Position numbers and translations under genes: made by a program. The notes beneath the pieces were generated by a model that was not told the origin of the DNA, did not search any database, and worked only from the letters and a program-made list of their open reading frames with translations. From Bacillus sp. IITD106 (GTDB lineage: Bacteria; Bacillota; Bacilli; Bacillales; Bacillaceae_C), in NCBI RefSeq assembly GCF_019459225.1, contig NZ_JAIAZY010000013.1:1-64000 (forward strand): DNA of 64,000 nucleotides, read 5' to 3'. Shown here piece after piece: positions 10,844-22,176 of this stretch (its first letter is position 1; every line of letters begins with the position of its first letter).

Positions 10844-11781
10844 TAGGCAATTCTCCTCTCATGCTTTACATCCAGATGCTTCCAGACAGCTGCCACAATG
10901 AACGTCAACAGCACCGCAGTCAATAAGCGGATAAGGAGGAGTGGCAGAATAGGAATTCCAAGGGGAAGAAAAATCAGTGTATCTTCAATTACCGCGTGGC
11001 ATCCAACGAGAAAAATAAATGCCAGCGTCACATCCTTTTTGCTGACCCCGTCTTCCTTCACTGCTTGAATCATCACACCTGCCCCATACGCAAGTCCAAA
11101 GATTAACCCTGCTGCCATTGTAGTAGATGTATTTTCCCTCATTCCTAATAATTTCGTAAAAGGGCCCATCCACTTTGAAAAAACGGTCAGCCATTTATAA
11201 TCTTTTAATAATTGAATTCCGATCATTAAAGGAATAACAATCATCGCCAACTGAATGACGCCATAAAAAGCCTTTGATAGTGCGAGCATTGCAATCGCGA
11301 AAATTCCTGAAGCTTGTTCTTCTTGAACTTGCATAATCCCATACTGTGCAATTTCTTGTCCACCACTCCACATGAGGTTGATTATGATTGCAGCAAAAAT
11401 CGCCAAGCCTAATCGGACTGCAATCATAATCCACAATTTCACTCCGACTTTGTTTGCTACGGCAGACTCTATGATTAGATTATGTGAGAAAGACATCATG
11501 ACGGCAATGATAAAAACTTCTTTTACAGTTAGATCAAGTGATAGAATCCCGGCAATTCCAGCATATAAGTTTAAAAAATTCCCTAATACGAGTGGAATCG
11601 CCGCATCTCCGGATAATCCAAGTATGCCCATGAGCGGCTCAATCATTTTAATTATCCACGGTAATACTGGAGTATGCTGAAGAACCACTACTATTAATGT
11701 AATGGGAAAAATAACTTTTCCTAACGTCCACGTTGTTTTTAATCCGATCAAACCACCATTTTTTATTGAAGACTTCCACAT
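10843..11781 (-). CDS. yvoD: Nucleoside-recognition-domain membrane protein (YvoD)
   Basis: A polytopic membrane protein of 312 residues with about eight membrane segments and two copies of the nucleoside-recognition (Gate) domain, the family that includes the spore maturation proteins SpmA and SpmB. Its transported substrate is unknown. It lies between lgt and ppaX, 14 nt after lgt, in the conserved hprK operon. Confidence 0.88.
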   Translation of the reverse strand: MWKSSIKNGGLIGLKTTWTLGKVIFPITLIVVVLQHTPVLPWIIKMIEPLMGILGLSGDAAIPLVLGNFLNLYAGIAGILSLDLTVKEVFIIAVMMSFSHNLIIESAVANKVGVKLWIMIAVRLGLAIFAAIIINLMWSGGQEIAQYGIMQVQEEQASGIFAIAMLALSKAFYGVIQLAMIVIPLMIGIQLLKDYKWLTVFSKWMGPFTKLLGMRENTSTTMAAGLIFGLAYGAGVMIQAVKEDGVSKKDVTLAFIFLVGCHAVIEDTLIFLPLGIPILPLLLIRLLTAVLLTFIVAAVWKHLDVKHERRIA

Positions 11782-11795
11782 GATGTTTTTCTCCT

Positions 11796-12605
11796 TTAGG
11801 CTTTATCGAGATATCTCTTATCAGCAAGCCCGGCCTTACTTCGATAAATCCATATAGCAATCGAACCAATGATCAATACGAGAGAAAGCACTTGCGCCAT
11901 TCTGAAACCACTAGATAGCATCAAGCTATCCGTGCGCATCCCTTCAATAAAATATCGCCCTATGGAATACCAGATTACATATGATAAGAACATTTCTCCC
12001 CTGCGGAGATTTACTTTTCTTAATAAAATCAAGATGATGAATCCGATGAAATCCCAAATCGACTCATATAAAAAAGTAGGATGATAATATTCACCATTAA
12101 TATACATTTGATCAATAATAAATTGAGGTAGATGTAAATTTTCTAAAAATGTTCTAGACACGACATCTCCGTGAGCTTCCTGATTGATAAAGTTCCCCCA
12201 ACGTCCAATTGCTTGGCCAATAATAATACTTGGAGCAGCAATATCGGCTAATTTCCAAAACGATAGCCCTTTTCGTTTGGCAAACACAATGGCTGTTAAA
12301 ACGGCCCCTATCAACGCTCCATGAATCGCAATACCGCCTTCCCAAATTTGAATAATTTGCTCGGGATGCTGCGAGTAATGTTCCCATTCAAAAATAACGT
12401 AGTAAATACGTGCACAAATAATCGCGATTGGAATAGCCCATATTAATAGATCGGGGAAAGTATCTTTATGTAGTCCACGTTTTTCACTTTCACGAACAAC
12501 TAAAATTAATGCAACCGCAATGCCGATTCCTATAATGATCCCATACCAATGGACAGAGATAGGTCCAAGTTTAATGGCTATTGGATTAATAGGCTCAATA
12601 CCCAT
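11796..12605 (-). CDS. lgt: Prolipoprotein diacylglyceryl transferase
   Basis: Lgt is an integral membrane enzyme that attaches diacylglycerol from phosphatidylglycerol to the lipobox cysteine of prelipoproteins. The 269-residue protein has seven membrane segments. It carries the family signature around [13 protein letters not shown] and the HPTFLYES motif. Lipoproteins in this window that it should modify are PstS, the GerC-type protein and cytochrome c551. It is co-transcribed with hprK. Confidence 0.96.
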   Translation of the reverse strand: MGIEPINPIAIKLGPISVHWYGIIIGIGIAVALILVVRESEKRGLHKDTFPDLLIWAIPIAIICARIYYVIFEWEHYSQHPEQIIQIWEGGIAIHGALIGAVLTAIVFAKRKGLSFWKLADIAAPSIIIGQAIGRWGNFINQEAHGDVVSRTFLENLHLPQFIIDQMYINGEYYHPTFLYESIWDFIGFIILILLRKVNLRRGEMFLSYVIWYSIGRYFIEGMRTDSLMLSSGFRMAQVLSLVLIIGSIAIWIYRSKAGLADKRYLDKA

Positions 12606-12666
12606 ATATTCAACTCCTTTTTAGCTTGATTGATAACGTTGAAGTTGCATGAGGCTTTTCTGCAAC

Positions 12667-13602
12667 TTATACGATACCGTCCTCGCCGCCTTGGATGACT
12701 TGAGAAAGTCGTTCTGTAAACTGTTGGGCGGCATTTACCCCCATTCGTTTTAAACGGAAGTTCATGGCGGCCACTTCAATAATAACAGCTAGGTTGCGTC
12801 CAGGTCTTACTGGTATTGTTAATTTTGTAATTTCGGTATCAATTATTTTTATCGTCTCTTCGTCAAGTCCGACTCGATCATAGTGTTTATTTTCATCCCA
12901 TGTCTCCATATGAACGGTAAGAGTAATTTTTTTACTTGGCCGTACTGCGCCTGCTCCAAATAATGTCATAACATTAATAATGCCCAGTCCACGAATTTCT
13001 AAAAGTTGTTCCAGTAGATCCGGAGGCGATCCGACGAGTAAATTTTCTTCTATTTGACGTATCTCAACACAATCATCCGCCACTAGCTGATGACCTCTTT
13101 TAATTAACGCAAGTGCCGTTTCACTTTTTCCAACACCGCTTTGGCCAGTTATTAAAACACCAATGCCATATATATCAACAAGGACACCATGAACTGCCGT
13201 TGTTGGGGCTAATTTTCCATCTAAATAATTCGTTAGCTTGCTTGAAAAACGTGTTGTTTTCATATTTGTACGCATAAGAGGAACGCTATTTCGTTCCGAA
13301 GCCTCTATTAATTCATTCGGTATTTCTAATCCCCGCGACACGACGATAGCAGGAGTTGTATCATTACAAAGCATCTCCATGCGTTCTTTTCTTTCATGCT
13401 GTGCAAGCCCTTCACTAAAAACGATTTCCGTTCTTCCAAGAAGCTGGACCCGCTCAGCAGGATAATAATTGAAAAAACCAGCTAATTCCAAGGCTGGACG
13501 AGATATATCACTAGTGGTGATTGGTTTATGAATTCCTTCCTCTCCACTAATCAATTCTAAGTCAAATTGCTTTATTATGTCTTCTGTTCGGACCTTCGCC
13601 AA
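12667..13602 (-). CDS. hprK: HPr kinase/phosphorylase
   Basis: This bifunctional enzyme phosphorylates Ser46 of HPr and Crh with ATP or pyrophosphate and removes it by phosphorolysis, so it sets carbon catabolite repression. The Walker A motif is GQSGVGKS at residues 153-160. The HprK signature [19 protein letters not shown] and the C-terminal [20 protein letters not shown] are intact. I choose the TTG at 13602, 8 nt after TAGGAG, giving 311 aa and the usual N-terminus (AKVRTED). It is the first gene of the operon hprK-lgt-yvoD-ppaX-yvoF. Confidence 0.97.
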   Translation of the reverse strand: MAKVRTEDIIKQFDLELISGEEGIHKPITTSDISRPALELAGFFNYYPAERVQLLGRTEIVFSEGLAQHERKERMEMLCNDTTPAIVVSRGLEIPNELIEASERNSVPLMRTNMKTTRFSSKLTNYLDGKLAPTTAVHGVLVDIYGIGVLITGQSGVGKSETALALIKRGHQLVADDCVEIRQIEENLLVGSPPDLLEQLLEIRGLGIINVMTLFGAGAVRPSKKITLTVHMETWDENKHYDRVGLDEETIKIIDTEITKLTIPVRPGRNLAVIIEVAAMNFRLKRMGVNAAQQFTERLSQVIQGGEDGIV

Positions 13603-13870
13603 CTCAATCACTCCTAATGCAAAATGAAAAATGTACACTCATTTTATTATTCTATCACTTATTCAAATGGAATCTCTACCCTTCGAACTATTTTATTATA
13701 TACTCACAGAATTTCGATGCGTAAAATTGCCGAATTTTGAAAAACTTACTGAGCATTGAGCTTATTGGAAATCTGGTATCAACTTCAAAACTTTTTCAAA
13801 AATAGACATGCCAAAGAAGGAGGGCACTGAAAAAGTCCCCTTATAATGAAAGACAATTTTAAACGTGGTT

Positions 13871-13998
13871 GTTGATTTACGCTCCAGGCGCTTCGCTTTC
13901 CGCGGGCGGTACGGGGAGCCTCCTCGGCGCAAGCGCCTGTGGGGTCTCCCCTGTTCCGTACTCCCGCAGGAGTCTACGCGCCTTCCGCTCCAATCAAC
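13871..13998 (+). repeat. GC-rich intergenic repeat, copy 1
   Basis: A 128-bp element bounded by GTTGATT and AATCAAC. Inside are nested complementary arms: GCGGTACGGGGAG against CTCCCC..CCGTAC..CCGC, enclosing GGCGCAAGCGCC. It is far richer in G+C than its surroundings. Sequences of this type (GGAGCCTCCTCGGCG, CCGCAGGAGTC) are common between genes of many Bacillaceae. Copy 2 lies about 490 bp away in the opposite orientation. Confidence 0.8.
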
Positions 13999-14161
13999 GG
14001 TGTTAAAAATTTGGGACGGCTTTTAACTCAGCCAAAAAAAAGGTATAATACCCCATTTTTTAGAGGAAATTATACTTTTTTGCCGTATAATTATAATATC
14101 AAATTTTAACGGGTGGGTACTATGATTCAATTTCGGTGCCCTCCAAAGAAGCATCACCTAT

Positions 14162-14326
14162 TTATTTTTTTAAAAGGTTGTTTTGTAAACATTGTTGCTT
14201 ACCGAGATAATACTTCCTTAATTGTTCCATAACAAAGTCTTGATAATCTTCATGTGCAATAATCGCAGGCTTCAACTTTAACACCTCGATCGCAGTTAGT
14301 AAGGAAGTATATCCCTTCACCGGCGA
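14162..14326 (-). pseudogene. Fragment of an unidentified coding sequence
   Basis: A minus-strand frame open for about 54 codons, without a start codon that has a ribosome binding site. It contains AIEVLKLKPAIIAHEDYQDF and MEQLRKYYLG, with protein-like composition. Lying between two inverted repeats and near an IS-like terminus, it may be the C-terminal end of a lost transposase or other gene. I cannot name the family. Confidence 0.3.
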
Positions 14327-14488
14327 TTATTGTGGTGTTTTTAAAAAGTCAAATGTTTTCGACAAAAATGGCAACAGAATTTCATTGTATAAATAAAGAA
14401 CTTAAGAATCTATGGAAATCGTATGAAAAGAAGAGATTTTGAAACAGAGTATCATTAGTGAACTTACAGTGAGCAAAAGAATATCTTA

Positions 14489-14617
14489 GTTGATTGGAGT
14501 GGAAGGCGGCGACTCCTGGGGGATCAGCGTGACAGGTGAGACCCCGCAGGGCGCGAAGCGACCGAGGAGGCTCACCGCACGCCCCCCGGAAAGCGTCCGC
14601 CTGGAACGGAAATCAAC
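14489..14617 (-). repeat. GC-rich intergenic repeat, copy 2 (inverted)
   Basis: A 129-bp element bounded by GTTGATT and AATCAAC, matching copy 1 in the reverse orientation. Shared blocks include GCTTTCCGGGGGG-type and GAGCCTCCTCGG sequence and the outer GGCG arms. The two copies could pair as a large inverted repeat with a loop of about 490 bp. Confidence 0.8.
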
Positions 14618-14707
14618 GGTGGCTAGCTCTTACCTTGTATGTAGGTTATTAACTTGTGGGTAATTTTACTAATAAAAAATGAAATATCTTCCTTTAAATA
14701 GGAGTCA

Positions 14708-14743
14708 AAATAAAAAGCCCCACTTTTTGTTAAGTGGAGCTAA
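14708..14743 (-). terminator. yvlBD terminator
   Basis: On the minus strand AGCTCCACTT pairs with AAGTGGGGCT, followed by TTTTTATTTT. It lies 12 nt after the yvlD stop. Confidence 0.88.
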
Positions 14744-14754
14744 TTCTTTAAAAA

Positions 14755-15111
14755 TTATTTTCTTTTTTTAGGTTCCAAAATTGTTTTATGAATGATTAAG
14801 TTGACGATGGACATGATGATTGCAATAAGAAGTGCGAGTCCAAATCCTGAAATGTCAAATTTATCACCCATTACGGCATCTGTCATTAATAATGTACATG
14901 CATTAATGACGAACAAAAATAAACCAAGTGAAAGAACGGTAACAGGTAAAGTCAGCACGATAAGAAGTGGCCTTACAAGCATATTGATAATATATAAAAC
15001 GATGCTTGCTCCCACAGCCGCTCCAAAGCTTGATACATGGAAACCCTCAAAATATCCTGCAAACGCGAGGAACAAAAGAGCATTAATCAGAATGCCGATA
15101 ATCCATTTCAT
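14755..15111 (-). CDS. yvlD: YvlD family small membrane protein
   Basis: A 118-residue protein with four membrane segments, belonging to the phage-holin-4-like YvlD family. Function is not known; in B. subtilis it belongs to the yvlABCD operon of the SigW cell-envelope stress regulon. Here it follows yvlB by 20 nt. The intermediate gene yvlC (PspC-like) and yvlA are absent. The ribosome binding site GTGAGGAT precedes the ATG. Confidence 0.9.
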   Translation of the reverse strand: MKWIIGILINALLFLAFAGYFEGFHVSSFGAAVGASIVLYIINMLVRPLLIVLTLPVTVLSLGLFLFVINACTLLMTDAVMGDKFDISGFGLALLIAIIMSIVNLIIHKTILEPKKRK

Positions 15112-15131
15112 CTATAATCCTCACTCTCCGA

Positions 15132-16292
15132 TCAGACGACTGTTGACTTTGCTTCTCCTATATTCACAGATCCCGTCTTCGTATCTGCAAGCACATGAAT
15201 CACATGGTCATCCGAACCAGTCCGTTTAAATGTTACTTGCTTTTGAATGATTTCTTTCTTTTCGTGCATCACATCGATGCCATCAAGTTCAAGCTTATAG
15301 TTTCCTAAGTTTGAGCGAACATCGCCATCCACACTTGAATTGCCAGGTACTATCAGTTTAATATTACCCGTAACTGCCTTCGCCTCAAATTTATTTGTAT
15401 TATTTTCTGTTAGTGTACATGCAATATTTCCGTTAAACGATTGAAGGTCGACACTTTCAAACTGACCTATCGCATCGATTGCTCCATTCACTGTTTCAGC
15501 TTCTAATTGTGAAGCATTTGAATTGGTCAGTTTAATTTGACCGTTTACAGTATCAATATCAAATTTTTCTCCTTCAATATTGGAAAGCTCAACTTTCCCA
15601 TTCGTTGTTTTTACCGTTAAGTATTTTGCTTCTAATTGCTCACCTGTAAGTCCACCATTAAAAATGCGCACGGAAATCTTTTTATATTCCTGCTTAGGAA
15701 TGTATGCTACAGTTTCAACTCTCATCCATTTCGATTGAGTAGCAAAAATGAGCATGTCTTTATCAACGGAAAATACCGTATTATCGAGAAAATAATTTCT
15801 TGCATCTTCCCTATCTTCTGATCGGTATACTTTAGCCTGACATTCGATTCGCACTTCAGGCTGGTCCCATGTAACAAGCCTCACTGGACCATTCGCCACA
15901 TCCAGTTCGATTCTTTCGATACCCGTAACTACTTGTTGGAAAGTATGGGGAACATCAACGGATTGATTGAATTGAAAATCAAAATGCTTAATCTTATTCA
16001 ATGCATTATTGACAAAATCAAAAATTTTCTCTCCGGCATTTTCCAGTTGAGTATAAAAGGAATCGTCCTTATTCGTTTTTTCTTGCTGCTTCTTTTCTTC
16101 TGTTTTAAATTCGAACTCTTTTTCATCCGGCGGTGTATGGTCAGTTTGTTTCTCCTCTGATGTAAACACATCGCTAACTGGATCTTTCTTTTCTCCATTT
16201 TCTTCTAACGCTTCTAGTAGGATAATCGCTTCTTGTGCAGATAGTTTTCCTTTTTGCACCAATTCAAGTATCTTTTTTCTTTCTTGATTCAT
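15132..16292 (-). CDS. yvlB: YvlB, DUF4097 family protein
   Basis: A 386-residue soluble protein. Residues 1-30 form a short helical SHOCT-like segment (LVQKGKLSAQEAIILLEAL). A charged linker rich in Glu and Lys follows, to about residue 100. The rest is a DUF4097 right-handed beta-helix region with repeating strands (for example VKTTNGKVELSNIEGEKFD). Function is unknown; an envelope-stress link comes from the B. subtilis operon. It is the first gene of a two-gene operon with yvlD. Confidence 0.9.
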   Translation of the reverse strand: MNQERKKILELVQKGKLSAQEAIILLEALEENGEKKDPVSDVFTSEEKQTDHTPPDEKEFEFKTEEKKQQEKTNKDDSFYTQLENAGEKIFDFVNNALNKIKHFDFQFNQSVDVPHTFQQVVTGIERIELDVANGPVRLVTWDQPEVRIECQAKVYRSEDREDARNYFLDNTVFSVDKDMLIFATQSKWMRVETVAYIPKQEYKKISVRIFNGGLTGEQLEAKYLTVKTTNGKVELSNIEGEKFDIDTVNGQIKLTNSNASQLEAETVNGAIDAIGQFESVDLQSFNGNIACTLTENNTNKFEAKAVTGNIKLIVPGNSSVDGDVRSNLGNYKLELDGIDVMHEKKEIIQKQVTFKRTGSDDHVIHVLADTKTGSVNIGEAKSTVV

Positions 16293-16459
16293 TTTCGACT
16301 TCCTCCTTATTCGTAATACAAGATAATACGATTACGAAGCAGTATAAGTTTCATTTTATTGTTATAGGAGTTTCTTAACTGGACTATCGGGTGTTTGTTT
16401 CCTGTGGGACGGCACCTAACTTAGACACCGTTTTTCCCGCAGAAAAGATTATGCATAGC

Positions 16460-19345
16460 TTAATGTTTCCCTACCAATTCCTCTACTTGCTCCTGTTCGG
16501 CGATTCGTTTCTTCATTCGATCTCTATCACGTTCCAGTATCGGTTTTAAATATTTTCCTGTATAGGACTCAGGACTTTCAGCCACTTTTTCCGGAGTTCC
16601 CTTTGCAATAATCGTACCGCCTTTGTCGCCGCCCTCTGGACCAAGATCTACAATATAATCGGCTGTCTTTATAACATCGAGATTATGTTCAATAACAAGA
16701 ACTGTATCGCCATTATCAACGAGTCTTTGCAACACCGTCAGAAGCCTTGCAATATCATCCACATGCAGTCCGGTAGTCGGTTCGTCTAAAATATAGAATG
16801 AACGCCCATTAGAACGGCGATGTAATTCAGATGCGAGTTTTACACGTTGCGCTTCCCCGCCTGACAATGTTGTAGCAGGTTGACCAAGCTTCATATATCC
16901 AAGACCAACGTCAACAATCGTTTGCAATTTCCGGTTGATTTTCGGAATATTTTCAAAAAATTCAAGTCCGTCCTCAATCGTCATATCGAGCACTTCAGCA
17001 ATATTTTTCCCTTTATATTTTACTTCCAATGTTTCTCGGTTATACCGCTTACCGTGGCATACTTCACATGGTACGTAAACATCTGGCAAAAAGTGCATTT
17101 CGATTTTAATAATTCCGTCTCCGCGGCATGCTTCACAGCGGCCGCCTTTTACGTTAAAACTAAATCGTCCTTTTTTATAACCGCGAACTTTTGCTTCATT
17201 CGTAGAGGCATAAACATCTCGAATATCATCAAATACACCCGTATACGTGGCCGGATTCGATCTAGGCGTTCTGCCGATTGGTGATTGATCAATATCGATG
17301 ACTTTTTCCAACTCTTCAATGCCTTTAATTTCCTTATGTGCCCCAGGCCTTGCCTTTGCTTTATGAAGCTTTTGAGCAAGACTTTTATGAAGGATTTCGT
17401 TGATTAAAGTACTCTTTCCAGATCCGGAAACTCCCGTTACGGCAATAAAGAGCCCTAAAGGAAATTTGACATTTACATTTTTTAAATTGTTTTCCTTTGC
17501 ACCTTTAATTTCAAGGAATCTTCCATTTGCTTTCCTGCGTTCAATTGGAAGCGGAATAAATTTTTCACCTGATAAATATTGTCCAGTAAGAGATGCTTTG
17601 TTGTGTGCTACCTCTTCCGGTGTTCCTGCAGCGACAATTTCACCACCGTGAACACCTGCACCAGGACCAATATCAATTAAATAGTCTGCTGCAAGCATCG
17701 TATCTTCATCATGTTCAACGACGATCAGGGTATTTCCAATATCCCTCATATTTTTTAATGTACTGATTAAGCGATCGTTATCTCTTTGGTGCAATCCGAT
17801 TGAAGGTTCATCCAAAATATAAAGAACTCCCGTTAATCTTGAACCAATTTGAGTCGCCAATCGAATCCGCTGTGCTTCACCACCCGATAATGTTCCGGCA
17901 GCGCGGCTCAATGTTAAATAATCAAGCCCTACATTGACGAGAAATCCTATTCGCTCTTCAATTTCTCTTAAAATAAGTTTGGCAATCTGCATTTCTTTTT
18001 CTGACAGTGTCAATCTAGAGAAAAATTGGTCAGCTTCGACCACGGAAAGCCCCGTAATTTCACTAATATGGCGTCCATTAATTTTAACGGCAAGGCTCTC
18101 TTCTTTTAATCTATGTCCTTTACAGCGAGGACATGGCTGCTGTGCCATATATTTTTCCATCTGTTCACGAATATAATCTGAGCTTGTTTCTTGAAAACGG
18201 CGCTCTACGTTGCGGATGACACCTTCAAATCGAATATTACTCTCGCGAACTTGACCGAAATCATTTTCATAGCGGAATTTGATCAAGTCGCCTGTACCGT
18301 AAAGGATAATATCAATTTCTTTTTTTGGTAAATCTTGAACTGGAACATCCATGTTTATTCCGTAATGATTGCAAATTGTTTTCAGCATCTGCGGATAATA
18401 TTGAGAACTGATTGGTGTCCAAGGCGCGATCGCGTCTTCATTTAGTGACCGTGTCCAATCCGGAATAACAAGTTCAGGATCTACCTCAAGTTTCGATCCA
18501 AGACCATCACAATCTGGGCAAGCCCCGAACGGACTATTAAAGGAAAACATTCTTGGCTCTAATTTTTCAATAGAAAAACCACATTCCGGACACGCATGGT
18601 TTTCACTAAATAGTAATTCTTCCTCCCCAATTACATCAATGATGACCTTTCCTTCACCAAGTCCGAGAGCTGTTTCCAATGAATCTGCCAGTCTCGTTTC
18701 AACTCCTGCTTTTACGACTATACGGTCGATTATGACTTCAATGGAATGCTTTTTATTTTTCTCAAGCTCAATCTCATCTCCAAGATCATATACTTCCCCA
18801 TCTACGCGGACACGAACAAAGCCTTGCTTTTTAATATCTTCAAACACTTTGGCATGTGTCCCTTTCCTCCCTGAAACAATCGGCGCCATAACTTGAAGCT
18901 TTGTTCGTTCTGGGTATACCATAATTCTATCAACCATTTGCTCAATCGTTTGTGACGTAATTTCAACCCCATGGACAGGGCAAATCGGTCTTCCGATACG
19001 TGCATATAGCAAGCGTAAATAATCATAAATTTCGGTAACCGTCCCGACTGTGGATCGCGGATTTCGGCTAGTTGTTTTTTGGTCAATTGAAATGGCAGGT
19101 GAAAGACCTTCAATAGCGTCTACATCTGGCTTATCCATTTGGCCAAGGAATTGGCGGGCATATGCAGATAGAGATTCTACATATCTCCGTTGCCCTTCGG
19201 CATAAATGGTGTCAAAGGCGAGGGAAGATTTTCCGGAACCTGATAAGCCAGTTAATACGACAAGTTTATCTCTTGGAATAGTGACATCTATATTTTTCAA
19301 ATTATGGGCTCTTGCACCCTGGACAATTATTTTATCTTGTGCCAT
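16460..19345 (-). CDS. uvrA: Excinuclease ABC subunit A
   Basis: UvrA finds bulky DNA lesions and loads UvrB in nucleotide excision repair. The 961-residue protein has two ABC ATPase halves: Walker [10 protein letters not shown] near residue 33 and GVSGSGKST near 640, with signatures [12 protein letters not shown] and [12 protein letters not shown]. Zinc-binding cysteine pairs are seen in CPECGF/CPDCDG and [14 protein letters not shown]. It starts 7 nt after uvrB, with AAGGATG as ribosome binding site, so the two form an operon in the order uvrB-uvrA. Confidence 0.98.
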   Translation of the reverse strand: MAQDKIIVQGARAHNLKNIDVTIPRDKLVVLTGLSGSGKSSLAFDTIYAEGQRRYVESLSAYARQFLGQMDKPDVDAIEGLSPAISIDQKTTSRNPRSTVGTVTEIYDYLRLLYARIGRPICPVHGVEITSQTIEQMVDRIMVYPERTKLQVMAPIVSGRKGTHAKVFEDIKKQGFVRVRVDGEVYDLGDEIELEKNKKHSIEVIIDRIVVKAGVETRLADSLETALGLGEGKVIIDVIGEEELLFSENHACPECGFSIEKLEPRMFSFNSPFGACPDCDGLGSKLEVDPELVIPDWTRSLNEDAIAPWTPISSQYYPQMLKTICNHYGINMDVPVQDLPKKEIDIILYGTGDLIKFRYENDFGQVRESNIRFEGVIRNVERRFQETSSDYIREQMEKYMAQQPCPRCKGHRLKEESLAVKINGRHISEITGLSVVEADQFFSRLTLSEKEMQIAKLILREIEERIGFLVNVGLDYLTLSRAAGTLSGGEAQRIRLATQIGSRLTGVLYILDEPSIGLHQRDNDRLISTLKNMRDIGNTLIVVEHDEDTMLAADYLIDIGPGAGVHGGEIVAAGTPEEVAHNKASLTGQYLSGEKFIPLPIERRKANGRFLEIKGAKENNLKNVNVKFPLGLFIAVTGVSGSGKSTLINEILHKSLAQKLHKAKARPGAHKEIKGIEELEKVIDIDQSPIGRTPRSNPATYTGVFDDIRDVYASTNEAKVRGYKKGRFSFNVKGGRCEACRGDGIIKIEMHFLPDVYVPCEVCHGKRYNRETLEVKYKGKNIAEVLDMTIEDGLEFFENIPKINRKLQTIVDVGLGYMKLGQPATTLSGGEAQRVKLASELHRRSNGRSFYILDEPTTGLHVDDIARLLTVLQRLVDNGDTVLVIEHNLDVIKTADYIVDLGPEGGDKGGTIIAKGTPEKVAESPESYTGKYLKPILERDRDRMKKRIAEQEQVEELVGKH

Positions 19346-19352
19346 ATTGTGT

Positions 19353-21332
19353 TCATCCTTCCGCTTTTAACTCCAATATTGCATCGCGAAGCTCGGCTGC
19401 ACGTTCGAAATCAAGCGCTTTTGCTGCTTCTTTCATTTCCTTTTCCATCGTAGCCAAAAGCTTTTCTTTTTCTTTTTTTGTATATTTCTTCGTTTTTACT
19501 GATGCAGCGTATTCTTCGGTATCCTCTGCCGCAACGGTGGCTCTTATAACATCTCGAATTCCTTTTTGAATGGTCATTGGTGTGATGCCGTATTTCTTAT
19601 TATGAGCTTCTTGTACCGCGCGACGGCGCTTCGTTTCTGTTATCGCTTTTTCCATCGAATCTGTCATTTTATCAGCATACATAATGACATGTCCGTTCGC
19701 ATTACGAGCGGCACGTCCTATTGTTTGAATAAGCGAGCGCTCAGAACGAAGGAATCCTTCTTTATCTGCATCAAGAATGGCAACGAGGGATACTTCTGGG
19801 ATATCTAGTCCCTCCCTGAGCAAGTTAATTCCGATAAGGACATCATACGTTCCCATCCTTAATTCTCTAATAATTTCAATCCGCTCAAGCGTTTTTACTT
19901 CAGAGTGTAAATATTGGACCTTTACCCCAATTTCTTTTAAATAATCGGTCAAGTCCTCTGACATCTTTTTCGTAAGTGTCGTGACGAGTACGCGCTCATT
20001 ACGTGCAACACGTTCATTAATTTCTCCAAGCAAATCGTCAATCTGGCCTTCTATTGGTCTAACGTCAATCTTCGGATCTAGTAATCCTGTTGGTCGAATA
20101 ATTTGCTCGACCATCTTTGGAGTATGCTCAAGCTCATACGGACCAGGAGTCGCTGAAACAAAAATAGCTTGATGAATATGTTTCTCGAATTCTTCAAATT
20201 TAAGTGGACGGTTATCAAGTGCAGAAGGCAATCTAAATCCGTGATCGACAAGTACTTGTTTTCTTGCTTGGTCACCATTATACATTCCGCGAATTTGCGG
20301 CAATGTCACATGGGACTCATCGATAATAATTTGAAAATCGTCTGGAAAATAGTCTAGTAGTGTATATGGTGTAGCTCCCGCTGGTCGCAACGTTAAATGA
20401 CGAGAATAGTTTTCTATTCCGGAACAAAACCCCATTTCTCGCATCATTTCCAGGTCATATCGAGTTCGTTGTTCAAGTCGTTGCGCTTCTAAGAGTTTAT
20501 CGTTCGCACGCATAATCGCCAGTTGCTCTTCCAGTTCTTTTTCTATGTTTTCAATGGCAATAGATAGTTTTTCTTCTCCTGTAACGAAGTGAGAAGCCGG
20601 AAAAATGGCGGAGTGATCACGATCTCCGAGAATTTCTCCAGTCAGAGCATCGACTTCTCGAATCCGATCAATTTCATCTCCGAAAAATTCGACGCGGATA
20701 CAGTGTTCATCCCGAGACACTGGAAAAATTTCCACAACATCGCCGCGAACACGAAATGTTCCACGTTGAAAGTCAATATCATTTCGTGCGTACTGAATAT
20801 CAACTAGTCTTCTTAAAAGCTGGTTTCTCTCAATTTCCATTCCCGTTCTAAGCGAAAGAACATGCTCCCGATATTCTTCAGGAGAACCGAGACCGTAAAT
20901 ACACGACACACTGGCGATGATGATAACATCGCTTCGTTCAAATAAAGACGAAGTGGCAGAGTGCCTAAGCTTATCAATCTCATCGTTAATGCTGGAATCC
21001 TTTTCGATATACGTGTCTGTTTGCGGTACGTATGCTTCTGGCTGATAATAGTCATAATAACTGACAAAATACTCGACGGCATTGTTCGGGAAAAACTCTT
21101 TGAACTCACTATACAATTGACCCGCAAGTGTTTTATTATGTGCAATGACAAGCGTTGGCTTGTTAATTTCTTGGATGACATTGGAGACCGTAAACGTTTT
21201 CCCAGTACCTGTTGCTCCTAGCAAGGTTTGATACTTTTTCCCATTGCGAAGACCCTCGACAAGGCTTTTAATAGCCTGCGGCTGGTCGCCAGCAGGCTGA
21301 TATTTCGAAACAAGTTCAAATTGATTTTTCAA
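19353..21332 (-). CDS. uvrB: Excinuclease ABC subunit B
   Basis: UvrB is the helicase-like damage-verification subunit that recruits UvrC. The 659-residue protein has Walker A GATGTGKT near residue 40, the beta-hairpin region [10 protein letters not shown], the DESH box (IIDESHV), helicase motif [11 protein letters not shown], and a C-terminal UVR domain that contacts UvrC ([21 protein letters not shown]). The start is TTG at 21332, 8 nt after TAGGGGG. A LexA-like sequence lies about 190 bp upstream, in keeping with the SOS control known for uvrBA in Bacillus. Confidence 0.98.
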   Translation of the reverse strand: MKNQFELVSKYQPAGDQPQAIKSLVEGLRNGKKYQTLLGATGTGKTFTVSNVIQEINKPTLVIAHNKTLAGQLYSEFKEFFPNNAVEYFVSYYDYYQPEAYVPQTDTYIEKDSSINDEIDKLRHSATSSLFERSDVIIIASVSCIYGLGSPEEYREHVLSLRTGMEIERNQLLRRLVDIQYARNDIDFQRGTFRVRGDVVEIFPVSRDEHCIRVEFFGDEIDRIREVDALTGEILGDRDHSAIFPASHFVTGEEKLSIAIENIEKELEEQLAIMRANDKLLEAQRLEQRTRYDLEMMREMGFCSGIENYSRHLTLRPAGATPYTLLDYFPDDFQIIIDESHVTLPQIRGMYNGDQARKQVLVDHGFRLPSALDNRPLKFEEFEKHIHQAIFVSATPGPYELEHTPKMVEQIIRPTGLLDPKIDVRPIEGQIDDLLGEINERVARNERVLVTTLTKKMSEDLTDYLKEIGVKVQYLHSEVKTLERIEIIRELRMGTYDVLIGINLLREGLDIPEVSLVAILDADKEGFLRSERSLIQTIGRAARNANGHVIMYADKMTDSMEKAITETKRRRAVQEAHNKKYGITPMTIQKGIRDVIRATVAAEDTEEYAASVKTKKYTKKEKEKLLATMEKEMKEAAKALDFERAAELRDAILELKAEG

Positions 21333-21511
21333 AATGGCGGCCCCCTACTCTACTTTTAATCTGCCTTGTTAAAACTGATTTCCACTCCATGGAAATATTC
21401 TTAACAAAGCCAAACGGAAAATTGTATAACTATCATTATTGACAATACTTATACGCAATTAATCATGTAATATATTTTACCACAAGCAATATTGTAAAAA
21501 CCAGCAAAAAG

Positions 21512-21525
21512 CGAACATATATTTG
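21512..21525. promoter_or_regulatory. Possible LexA (SOS) box upstream of uvrB
   Basis: CGAACATATATTTG differs at two positions from the Bacillus SOS consensus CGAAC-N4-GTTCG. It lies in the gap between the DUF2164 gene and uvrB, about 180 bp before the uvrB start. I could not place a strong promoter next to it. Confidence 0.35.
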
Positions 21526-21532
21526 GTTAATT

Positions 21533-21775
21533 TTACAAACGTTTTTCGAGTGCATATAAATCTTCTTCTAGCGTTTGCATTCGCTGTTCGGCAATTTCAC
21601 GAGCATCGCGAATAGCAGCATTGTAAAAAAAAGGACCGAGACGATCTTTTATAAACTCAAAGCACGCTTCTGCAGCAATCTCCCCAATTTCCTCACCACG
21701 TTCGTCCCAAAAAAATTGTTGTATTTCACGAATCATTTCTCGCTTTTTTTCTGTTGATAATTTTGGCAGTAACAT
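21533..21775 (-). CDS. DUF2164 family protein
   Basis: An 80-residue cytoplasmic protein with the motifs LSTEKKREMIREIQQFFWDE and FFYNAAIRDAR, which I associate with the DUF2164 family. Function is unknown. The ATG at 21775 follows TAGGAGTG by 6 nt; an in-frame GTG at 21784 is part of that site. It lies upstream of uvrB in the same direction, separated by 200 nt. Confidence 0.8.
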   Translation of the reverse strand: MLLPKLSTEKKREMIREIQQFFWDERGEEIGEIAAEACFEFIKDRLGPFFYNAAIRDAREIAEQRMQTLEEDLYALEKRL

Positions 21776-21882
21776 AACAAACACTCCTATTTTTATAATG
21801 AAATTTTTTCCACTTCATATTTCCTAGTGCTTCGAGGTTCCCCGTTATTTTCGCAAGTTGTTGAAAAAAACTTATACAAACG

Positions 21883-21932
21883 AAAAAATGGAGTTAGACT
21901 TCCATCGTGATGCGTGATGGAGGACTGACTCC
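21883..21932 (-). terminator. csbA terminator
   Basis: A long stem on the minus strand, GGAGTCAG..CTCCATC against GATGGA..CTAACTCC, followed by ATTTTTTCG. It lies just after the csbA stop. Confidence 0.85.
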
Positions 21933-21936
21933 GTAT

Positions 21937-22176
21937 TTACGTGGAAGAACTTTTAGTTTTTTTCCTTTTCATTTGATTAGTAACATACAAGCCTACTGTT
22001 AGTGAGGCTGCCTCGATTATAATTAACCACCATGTCATAATATACCCTTTATATGCGGAAACGATAATTAAAGCAATCGTTAACGCGAATCCGACCGTCC
22101 GGCTATACGTTACTCTCGTAAAAAAAATCATAAGGATTGCAGGTAAAAAAATGGCAGATATTATTTTATCAATCAT
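21937..22176 (-). CDS. csbA: CsbA, general stress membrane protein
   Basis: A 79-residue membrane protein with three hydrophobic segments and a basic tail (MKRKKTKSSS). It resembles B. subtilis CsbA, a sigma-B controlled stress protein of unknown function (shared LFTRVTY/LFTRVTF-like motif and size). The ATG at 22176 follows GAGGTG; an earlier in-frame start at 22191 has no ribosome binding site. Its position upstream of uvrB is conserved. Confidence 0.85.
   Translation of the reverse strand: MIDKIISAIFLPAILMIFFTRVTYSRTVGFALTIALIIVSAYKGYIMTWWLIIIEAASLTVGLYVTNQMKRKKTKSSST

Larger units (their letters stand above)
13603..14754. other. Gene-poor stretch with repeats and mobile-element debris
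   Basis: No intact gene is visible over 1.15 kb. B. subtilis carries nag genes near this point. The stretch holds two inverted GC-rich repeats (listed separately), a short open frame that looks like a gene fragment, and at 13822-13840 the sequence GGGCACTGAAAAAGTCCCC, which resembles terminal sequences I associate with IS1182-type elements. The last point rests on memory. Confidence 0.5.

Noticed and set aside
16880-17284. Plus-strand frames inside uvrA, uvrB, secA and the other minus-strand genes
   Set aside because: They lie wholly within well-supported conserved genes on the other strand and have no ribosome binding sites or recognisable products.
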